Source: Bacillota bacterium
Lineage (GTDB): Bacteria > Bacillota > Clostridia > Peptostreptococcales > Anaerovoracaceae
DNA: 46,610 nucleotides
Direction of reading: 5' to 3'
Assembly (NCBI GenBank): GCA_017433375.1
Contig: JAFRHG010000031.1
Location: forward strand, 1-46,610
Of this stretch, positions 41,084 through 46,610 are shown in pieces. Numbering within the stretch: the stretch's first letter is position 1; every line of letters starts with the position of its first letter. The translations under genes were made by a program, and so were the position numbers. The notes under the pieces were generated by a model that was not told the origin of the DNA, did no database searches, and saw only the letters and a list, made by a program, of their open reading frames with translations.

Positions 41084-42265
41084 TCAGAATATCCTTTCCG
41101 CAAGAGTTTTGTCCAGACGGATCTTTTCGACGGTCCGGTTCACGCCGGCGGGATCCCGAAGGGACTCCCGGATCAGGTTGACGGTCTTCAGGGTGTCAAC
41201 CAGTTCCCCTTCTTCCATCTGCAGTTTGTGGTTCCGGTAAAACTCACTGAGGAAGGCGTCGGAATAGTCGTCCCTCTTGATGGCCTCCCACGCCGTGTCC
41301 GCCGCCGCTCTGGCCGAGTTGGCCGCCGCGCCCAGTCCGTCTCCGCGCAAAGGCAACATCACCGAAGCCGCGTCGCCGATGAGGATCAGTCCGTCAGCGG
41401 TCTTCTTCATGTTCTGGGTAACAAAGGTCTGCTTGCCTTTGTACCAGGGCGCGATCTGCCTGGCCCCGGTCAGCATGGCGCTGCCCCGGGTCGACCGGGA
41501 AAGCCAGTCGGCGAACCGGGCCTCCAGGTCCCGCCGCTCCTTCCGGCTTCCGTCGGTGTAGTCTACGACCATGCCCACGTTGCAGACGCCGTGAAGTACG
41601 CCGCCGTCGCCCGCCGGCAGGATCCAAAGATATCCGGGGGCGATCTGGTGATCCAGGAAGACTGTGCCGTAGGCGCTGTACTGGCCGATGGCCACGTTCC
41701 GGTCCAGGCGGACACCCTCAAAGTAGGTGGTCATGCCGATGCTCATGGCGCCGGGGGCTTCCCTCATCAGGCCCGCCTCCTTCGCCGTAAAGGACATGGC
41801 GCCGTCCGCGCCGATGACGATCTTCGCCCGCAGCTCGCTTTCCACGCCGCCGTTCAGCACCCGGACGCCGCAGACCTTGCCCAGCTCCCGAACCAGTCCG
41901 ATGACCCGGCAGGCGGGCCGGAATTCAGCGCCCCAGCTGCAGGCCGTATCCACCAGGAGCACTTCCAGCTCCCGCCGTTTCGTCCCGTAGCATTCGTAGT
42001 CGATCAGCGCTTCGCTTCCGCCGCCGCTGACCAGCAGCATCCGGTTGATGAACACGCTCATCCGGTCCAGCCGGTCCGCCGCCTCCAGCTGGGTTATATG
42101 TTTGGAAAAGCTTTCGGAGACCATGTCGCCGCCGGCCTTGTCCCGGGGGAACACGTCCCTGTCCAAAAGCAATACATCTACGCCGGCCTTGGCGAGATAG
42201 GCAGCACAGACGGATCCTGCCGGTCCCGCGCCAACGATTATGACATCCCGTTCGATCCTGTTCAT
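41084..42265 (-). CDS. Geranylgeranyl-reductase-family FAD oxidoreductase
   Basis: 393 residues. FAD-binding DVIIVGAGPAGSVCAAYLAKAG (6-27), CGAAIK-like position DKAGGDMVSES, and the second FAD motif LILIGDAASVMLPLRGDGLGAA are those of the geranylgeranyl reductase/halogenase group. Members saturate isoprenoid double bonds in archaea and photosynthetic bacteria; in Firmicutes the substrate is usually unknown. The start immediately follows the stop of the Fe-S flavoprotein (TAGATG), which makes a direct electron-transfer partnership likely. An exact 10-mer (41347) encodes part of LPLR on the opposite reading. Confidence 0.83.
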   Translation of the reverse strand: MNRIERDVIIVGAGPAGSVCAAYLAKAGVDVLLLDRDVFPRDKAGGDMVSESFSKHITQLEAADRLDRMSVFINRMLLVSGGGSEALIDYECYGTKRRELEVLLVDTACSWGAEFRPACRVIGLVRELGKVCGVRVLNGGVESELRAKIVIGADGAMSFTAKEAGLMREAPGAMSIGMTTYFEGVRLDRNVAIGQYSAYGTVFLDHQIAPGYLWILPAGDGGVLHGVCNVGMVVDYTDGSRKERRDLEARFADWLSRSTRGSAMLTGARQIAPWYKGKQTFVTQNMKKTADGLILIGDAASVMLPLRGDGLGAAANSARAAADTAWEAIKRDDYSDAFLSEFYRNHKLQMEEGELVDTLKTVNLIRESLRDPAGVNRTVEKIRLDKTLAERIF

Positions 42266-44929
42266 CTATGCCTCCTCTCCGACGCCTTCCATCCAGACGG
42301 CTCCTGTCGGACAATACTTCTGGCAGATTCCGCAGCCGATACACAGCTTCTCCTCAGCCTGGTGATAGCCGCAGGTGATGCACCGCCGGCTCTCCTCTTC
42401 CAGGCCTCTCGCCGGGAGGGACTGGGGAAGGATCCCCGACTTGCCCGGGATCCGCTCATGCTCGATGGCCATCTCCTCCGGCCGGAACTTTTCGACGACG
42501 ATGGGCTGGTCGGTGCCCAGCAGATAATTCTCTACCGCGGTCGCTCCCGCCTTGCCCGCGTCGATGGAACTCATGTTGAAATCGCCCAGAGCGAACACGC
42601 CCCGCATGTTCGTCGCCAGGCGGCTGTTGATTTTGACATAGCCCTGGTCATCCAGATCCAGGTAGAGGTTCCGCAGAGAAATGGTCTCCATGTCCGGTCC
42701 CCTGCCCTCGCCGAAGACCACCGTGTCGCAGGGCACGCCCATGCTGCTTCCGTTCTGCAGCACCCGGCAGCTGACGCTGTCAGCCCTGCCCTCTTTGGCG
42801 TTGATCTCCGTGATCTCCACGCCGGTCACCAGGTTGATGCCCTCCTCCAGCAGGAGGTCGGCTGAGGCGGTTTTGATCTGGAGCTTGCCTTTGCCGCAGG
42901 GCGTCAGGAGGGTGACCTCCGGACACAGCCGCTTCAGGGCTCGGGCCGCATCAACGGAAAAGTCATCGCCGCCGGCGACCACGACCCGGCTGCCCAGCTC
43001 CCGGGGAACCTCCCCGTTGTTCAGCCAGTTCATCAGGGACACGATGTCCGTCACGCCTCTGAGGGACGCGCCGGGGATATTCGGTTTCTTCCCCGCCGTT
43101 TCCCCGATGGTCAGCAGCACGGCGTCATACTCCTTCAGCATCTCCATCAGGTCGGGACGCACGCCGCCGGATACGTTATAGATCACCCGGATGCCCGAGG
43201 CTTCGATCTTCTGCATTTCTTTATCCATGAGATCCCGGTCGTACCTGCGGTTGGTTGCCAGCCACCGGCAGCTTCCGCCCAGCCGGGAAGTCTTTTCGAA
43301 AATGGTCGGCCGGATGCCCTTCTTGGCCAGGGCGATGGCCGCCGCGATGCCGGCGATCCCGCCGCCGATGACCGCCGCTTTCTTCCGGTTCGGATCCTCC
43401 TCCGGCCCATCGTCCACGAACCAGGTGGGCATCTCCTCCGGCAGGCCGGCGCTGCGCAGCAGGGACACGATGTTGTCGATCGCATCCTTGCCCGATTCGC
43501 CTATGCCCCGGTAGTCCCTCTCCATCACGATGTTCTCCGGATAGATGGTCTCTCCTGCCGGCGCCGCGTCAAAGGAAGGCGCTTTGGGGCCTTCCCCGGT
43601 TTTGCGCAGGTCCGCGTCCATGGCCAGCGCCGCGGCCCTTCCCTGAGCCATGGCTTCCACCACGGAACGGCTCTTTCCCGTGATCTCGCCGCAGGCGTAG
43701 ATCTTTTCTTTATTGGTCCGATGCTGACCGTCGATGCGGATGCAGCCGTCGGGATAGGTTTCCACTTTGCTGATCCGCTCCACGCTGCCCCGCTGTCCAA
43801 AGGCAAGCACTACGCCTTCGCAGAACAGGTTGGAGGCCCGCGCCCCGTCCAGCACCTCAATGGCTTTCACGCCGGAGGCATCGCTGATGACCTGCCGGAC
43901 TTCGGTTGCCTTTCTGCACTCGACCCCCATCTCCTGCAGGTCTTCCAGGGACATCTCAGCCTCTTCCTGACCCTCCACGGCGATGCAGATCACATCCTTG
44001 CCCCGGCTGGCCAGAACCGCCGCGGTGTCCGCGAGGAGCCAGCCCCGTCCGACAACGGCGATCTTCTGTCCCATGGATTCGATGCCCGGCCCGGCCGCGT
44101 CCTTTTCCCGCTGGCTCAGGCCGCCGTCGTTGCATTCCTTCAGAATGTCGATGGCTTCGAACACGCCCCGGCAGTCCGCACCGCGCAGATTGCTCTCCGC
44201 CGGATCGGACATCCCCGTGGCCAGCAGGCAGGCGGCAAAGCCCTCTTCCCAGAGCTGGCTCATGGAGAAGTTCTGTCCCAGAGCGTAATTGTACCGCACC
44301 TCGATGCCGGCGCGGATAAGCCGGTCGATCTCCTGATGGAGCTTCTCCTTGTCCAGGCGAAGATCCGAGATTCCCCAGCTCATGGCGCCGCCCAGGCGGT
44401 CACGCTTCTCGAAGATCACCGGCCGGTATCCGGCGCGGCGCAGCTCAAAGGCCGCCATGATCCCCGCCGGGCCGCCGCCGATAATGGCGACCCGATCGTA
44501 GGTGGGCGGCGTAAATACGATTTCGTCCAGTTTCCTGTCCCTGACCGCAGCCTTTTCCAGGGCGTGCATGTCGATGGGATCGGCGCCGATATTCAGCAGC
44601 CGGCAGTGGCCGTAGCAGATCCCCCGGCAGACCTCCGCGCAGGTCCAGGGCATGGGCGTGCGCTCGATGATGTGCTGCCAGGCCTTCTCCGCCTCGCCGT
44701 CCCGCATGAAGGCCGCGACGGTCTGGGGGATGATCCCCATGGGGCAGCCTACGGAACAGGACGTCTCCAGCATCTCCTCCTTGCCGGCGGAAAACAGTCC
44801 GGATACGTTCTTCTGGTATTCCCGGATCGCCCCGGTGGGGCAGATCTTCCGGCACTCCCCGCAGTTGATGCAACGTCCGGGATTGATCCGCGCCTGGGCG
44901 GTTTTATTGACGGTTATCGTTACTTCCAT
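42266..44929 (-). CDS. Four-module Fe-S flavoprotein with two GltD-like units
   Basis: 887 residues from an ATG with GGAGAG upstream. Order: ferredoxin cluster CINCGECRKICP (20-31); Cys-rich GltD-type segment (CSVGCPMG, CAEVCRGICYGHC, 58-109); first FAD/NAD(P) unit beginning VAIIGGGPAG (147-156); second FAD/NAD(P) unit beginning AAVIGGGIAG (518-527); C-terminal ferredoxin-like cysteines CITCGYHQ and CIGCGICQKYCP (850-874). One GltD-like unit is normal for NADPH-dependent ferredoxin oxidoreductases; two in one chain is rare. Probably shuttles electrons between NAD(P)H, ferredoxin and the coupled geranylgeranyl-reductase-like enzyme. Its start overlaps the upstream gene by 26 bases. Confidence 0.85.
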   Translation of the reverse strand: MEVTITVNKTAQARINPGRCINCGECRKICPTGAIREYQKNVSGLFSAGKEEMLETSCSVGCPMGIIPQTVAAFMRDGEAEKAWQHIIERTPMPWTCAEVCRGICYGHCRLLNIGADPIDMHALEKAAVRDRKLDEIVFTPPTYDRVAIIGGGPAGIMAAFELRRAGYRPVIFEKRDRLGGAMSWGISDLRLDKEKLHQEIDRLIRAGIEVRYNYALGQNFSMSQLWEEGFAACLLATGMSDPAESNLRGADCRGVFEAIDILKECNDGGLSQREKDAAGPGIESMGQKIAVVGRGWLLADTAAVLASRGKDVICIAVEGQEEAEMSLEDLQEMGVECRKATEVRQVISDASGVKAIEVLDGARASNLFCEGVVLAFGQRGSVERISKVETYPDGCIRIDGQHRTNKEKIYACGEITGKSRSVVEAMAQGRAAALAMDADLRKTGEGPKAPSFDAAPAGETIYPENIVMERDYRGIGESGKDAIDNIVSLLRSAGLPEEMPTWFVDDGPEEDPNRKKAAVIGGGIAGIAAAIALAKKGIRPTIFEKTSRLGGSCRWLATNRRYDRDLMDKEMQKIEASGIRVIYNVSGGVRPDLMEMLKEYDAVLLTIGETAGKKPNIPGASLRGVTDIVSLMNWLNNGEVPRELGSRVVVAGGDDFSVDAARALKRLCPEVTLLTPCGKGKLQIKTASADLLLEEGINLVTGVEITEINAKEGRADSVSCRVLQNGSSMGVPCDTVVFGEGRGPDMETISLRNLYLDLDDQGYVKINSRLATNMRGVFALGDFNMSSIDAGKAGATAVENYLLGTDQPIVVEKFRPEEMAIEHERIPGKSGILPQSLPARGLEEESRRCITCGYHQAEEKLCIGCGICQKYCPTGAVWMEGVGEEA

Positions 44930-45281
44930 CTGCACTCTCCTGTTTCCGAATCATCTGTCTTTCCATCGCCGGCAGGATGCGGTTGAACATGGCATCCACC
45001 TGCGCCCGGTTCAGCTCCGTCAGATTGTTCCGGCTGATCCACCACTGGCAGAGCCGGAGAAATCCGTAGTCTTTCATGCCGCTCCAGTAGCGGTCCAGCT
45101 TGTTGTATGCCTCCGCGAAATACAGCCGGACCAGAGGGTCGGGCAGACTGCGGAGGATGTAGCTCAGTTCCTCTGAGTCGATGTACTGGGGTTCGGTTGC
45201 CTGCAGAAGCTGATCGATCCTGCCGTTAATCTCCCGCAGGCGCTTCTGCCCTTTCCTTCCCTTGAACTGGTTGCTGTCCAT
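44904..45281 (-). CDS. Protein of unknown function
   Basis: 125 residues, MDSNQFKGRKGQKRLREINGRIDQLL..., with an AAGGAGG ribosome binding site seven bases before the ATG. It is mostly helical and charged, with aromatic-rich stretches LVRLYFAEAYNKLDRYWSGMKDYGF and LRLCQWWISRNNL. There is no signal peptide, membrane segment or known motif. Its 3' end overlaps the Fe-S flavoprotein gene by 26 bases, so it is expressed with it and may be an assembly or accessory factor for that system, an inference from position. Confidence 0.75.
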   Translation of the reverse strand: MDSNQFKGRKGQKRLREINGRIDQLLQATEPQYIDSEELSYILRSLPDPLVRLYFAEAYNKLDRYWSGMKDYGFLRLCQWWISRNNLTELNRAQVDAMFNRILPAMERQMIRKQESADGSNDNRQ

Positions 45282-45363
45282 CGCTGTCCTCCTTCTGTCT
45301 TCGCGGCTCACTTCGCCAGCGCGGCTGTTCTGCAGGTCGCGGTTGTTCCTCTTGCCGCGCGCT

Positions 45364-46080
45364 TTACTGGGTCTGGCGCCCGTCACCGCTGATGGGGATC
45401 TTCTCGCCCAGCACGGCCGGCTCCGGCCGGACCGCCCACTTCACCCAGTCCTTGTCCCTGGCCAGGACCTCCCGCAGTTCCCGCAGCTGCCTGCCGCGGT
45501 AGGTGTCCTGGTCGGCCCCGGCACCCAGGGCGTCCAAGCCCATCCGGCCGCAGCCGTAAAGGGCCCGGAACAGATGATAGGTCTGGGTGACGACGATCAC
45601 CCGCTTCACTTCAAAAATATATCCCGCCCGGTAGATGGAATCGTAGGTGGAAAACCCCGCGTGATCCAGAAAGATGTCCTCCTCCGGAACCCCCGCGTCC
45701 AGCGCATACCGCAGCATGGCCCCCACTTCATTGTATTCCTCCTGACCGTTGTCCCCGGTCAAAAGCAGCTTCGGGGCGGCGTTGCCTTTGTACAGGGCGA
45801 TGCCCGTGTCCAGCCTGTCCTGCAGCATGGGGGTCGGCGTCCCGTCGCTTTTGACTGCCGCGCCAAGCACCATGATGCAGTCCGCGTCGAGATTGCGGAA
45901 GGCGGACAGTTCCTTCTCGGTGAGCCGGTCGCTCCGTGACGAAAGCTCTCCGGCGATCTTTCCCTTTTCCGCAAAGGAAATCCCCGCGCTCAGCCCCAGC
46001 ACCGCCAGAACCATCAGGCACGCCAAAATGCCCGCAATCCATCTTCCTGCTTTTGCATTTCTCGGGTTGGTTTTTCTCAT
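45364..46080 (-). CDS. YdcF/SanA-like (DUF218) membrane-anchored protein
   Basis: 238 residues. One N-terminal transmembrane segment (about 13-36, WIAGILACLMVLAVLGLSAGI) is followed by an extracellular DUF218 domain with CIMVLGAAVKSDGTPTPMLQDRL, LLLTGDNG and VVTQTYHLFRALYGCGRMG. E. coli SanA of this family affects envelope permeability to vancomycin; YdcF binds SAM. The exact role here is unknown. First gene of the nine-gene minus-strand directon. The start at 46080 has only a weak ribosome binding site. Confidence 0.87.
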   Translation of the reverse strand: MRKTNPRNAKAGRWIAGILACLMVLAVLGLSAGISFAEKGKIAGELSSRSDRLTEKELSAFRNLDADCIMVLGAAVKSDGTPTPMLQDRLDTGIALYKGNAAPKLLLTGDNGQEEYNEVGAMLRYALDAGVPEEDIFLDHAGFSTYDSIYRAGYIFEVKRVIVVTQTYHLFRALYGCGRMGLDALGAGADQDTYRGRQLRELREVLARDKDWVKWAVRPEPAVLGEKIPISGDGRQTQ

Positions 46081-46143
46081 ACTCCACTACATTATATCCT
46101 GTTCCCCGTGGTTTTTGAAGAGAGAATTGGAAAAAATCTCCAC

Positions 46144-46172
46144 TTGTGCGGTCTCGGCGGGTACTCTGTAAT
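46144..46172 (+). promoter_or_regulatory. Candidate promoter of the small peptide gene
   Basis: TTGTGC (46144-46149), 17 bases, TGTAAT (46167-46172). Start expected near 46179, giving a leader of about 30 bases. Confidence 0.45.
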
Positions 46173-46207
46173 AATGGTAGAGAATATTCGGAAAGGAGCT
46201 TGGGATA

Positions 46208-46399
46208 ATGGCAGAGAAAAAAGAAAACAAAGTGTTAAACGAAGTCGAGGAAAAGCTGAAGGACCGCAAGATCGACGATGAGCTGTTGGAAGACGTTGCC
46301 GGCAGCTCAGATCTTCTTCGTTCAATTAAGCCCGATACCGATAATCCTGTCGCAAAGCCCTACGGGGGCGGTTTGAGCGGCATCAAAAAACCCAAATAA
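46208..46399 (+). CDS. Small peptide resembling a RiPP precursor
   Basis: 63 residues with an AAAGGAG ribosome binding site nine bases before the ATG. Residues 1-32 are a charged, helical leader-like part ending DDELLEDVAG, which resembles the E-L-x-x-V-x-G end of double-glycine leader peptides. The remaining part (SSDLLRSIKPDTDNP..., then KPYGGGLSGIKKPK) is Gly/Lys/Pro-rich and has no Cys. I recognise no specific family. No modification enzyme, peptidase or transporter lies in view; an insertion sequence follows immediately and may have displaced such genes. The alternative is an ordinary small unknown protein. Confidence 0.6.
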   Translation: MAEKKENKVLNEVEEKLKDRKIDDELLEDVAGSSDLLRSIKPDTDNPVAKPYGGGLSGIKKPK

Positions 46400-46473
46400 T
46401 GCGGGTTACCGGCATCAGGAAACGAGACGGCGTACCATAACAGAAAAAAGGAGTGTCACATCAGAGCAGTGAT

Positions 46474-46532
46474 ATGCTCCCTCTATGAGAGACAGTGAAA
46501 AGGAAAAACATTGTCAATCATGGAGGGAGCAT
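46474..46532 (+). promoter_or_regulatory. Hairpin that hides the transposase ribosome binding site
   Basis: ATGCTCCCTC (46474-46483) pairs perfectly with GAGGGAGCAT (46523-46532), and the stem extends through TATGA/TCATG and GACA/TGTC. The GGAGGGAG ribosome binding site is inside the 3' arm. In several IS elements such hairpins stop translation of transcripts that enter from outside. Confidence 0.7.
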
Positions 46533-46536
46533 TTTT

Positions 46537-46610
46537 ATGCCAGTCAAAACTAAAACGACCGCAGAGGAGAAGGTCAAAACCGTAAAGTTAGTTAAGTCCG
46601 GCAAATTGAG
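46537..46610 (+). CDS. Partial transposase-like N terminus
   Basis: The frame starts MPVKTKTTAEEKVKTVKLVK and runs off the window after 24 codons. A lysine-rich start with AEEKVK-x-V-x-LV is typical of the helix-turn-helix N terminus of IS3-family OrfA and related proteins. GGAGGG lies nine bases before the ATG. Too short for a firm assignment. Confidence 0.5.
   Translation, partial: MPVKTKTTAEEKVKTVKLVKSGKL

Larger units (their letters stand above)
46454..46610 (+). mobile_element. Left part of a probable insertion sequence (cut by window end)
   Basis: From about TGTCACATCAGAGCAGTG (46454) there is a leader with a strong hairpin and then an open frame with a transposase-like N terminus. 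The exact end cannot be fixed without the right-hand inverted repeat. Confidence 0.5.

Noticed and set aside
5602-42894. The 10-mer as a Chi site, KOPS or simple codon-usage effect
   Set aside because: Equal numbers on both strands do not fit polar motifs, and the copies encode different residues in different frames and also occur in intergenic DNA.

Overview
The window looks like a chromosomal piece of a GC-rich, strictly anaerobic, amino-acid-fermenting Clostridia-type Firmicute. The evidence is a complete ornithine-fermentation cluster (ord-ortA-ortB-oraS-oraE with a MutL-family partner), a three-gene HydABC-type [FeFe] hydrogenase, rubredoxin, an oxygen-sensitive two-subunit dehydratase, AGGAGG-type ribosome binding sites and Gram-positive style promoters. 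A family such as Anaerovoracaceae/Family XIII is an inference; no rRNA is present to settle it.

Layout. 0-4 kb (minus): metallo-beta-lactamase-fold protein with a huge acidic tail, acyl-CoA ligase, rubredoxin. 4-7 kb (minus): two tandem, nearly identical ArsB/NhaD-family ion transporters. 7-7.4 kb: tRNA-Ser(CGA) followed by a 185-bp unit that duplicates the tRNA 3' end. 7.5-10.8 kb (plus): glutathione peroxidase, CDF metal exporter, a remnant of an MFS drug exporter, purA. 10.9-13.7 kb (minus): secreted subtilisin-like protease whose signal peptide is split off by a G8 tract, and a diacylglycerol-kinase-like enzyme. 13.7-22.8 kb (minus): MutL-like protein, oraE, oraS, ortB, ortA, ord, and a sigma-54-dependent activator. 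A textbook -24/-12 promoter precedes ord, and matching palindromes lie upstream of it. 23-32 kb (minus): large secreted surface proteins sharing signal peptides and a C-terminal Fn3/Big2-like module, one with an aerolysin-like central region, plus a decayed paralogue. 32.2-36.4 kb (minus): hydA-hydB-hydC with a Rex-type operator. 36.6-37.6 kb (plus): SGNH hydrolase and ArsR-type regulator. 37.7-46.1 kb (minus): nine-gene directon (YdcF-like, unknown, four-module Fe-S flavoprotein, geranylgeranyl-reductase-like flavoprotein, WalJ-like, rlmH, rnhA, ttdA, ttdB). 46.2-46.6 kb (plus): RiPP-precursor-like small gene and the left part of a probable insertion sequence.

How the parts fit: D-ornithine is rearranged by OraSE (B12/PLP, maintained by the MutL-like protein), oxidised by Ord and thiolysed by OrtAB to acetyl-CoA and alanine. 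The NAD(P)H made can be disposed of through the bifurcating hydrogenase, whose promoter carries an NADH-sensing Rex-type site.

The most unusual signal is a 10-mer, GCAAAGGCAA (TTGCCTTTGC on the other strand), present in 16 exact copies, eight per strand, in coding DNA in several reading frames and in intergenic DNA. Two pairs are inverted repeats next to transcription terminators. This is the pattern of a DNA-uptake-type signal sequence, which I do not know to be described for this group.
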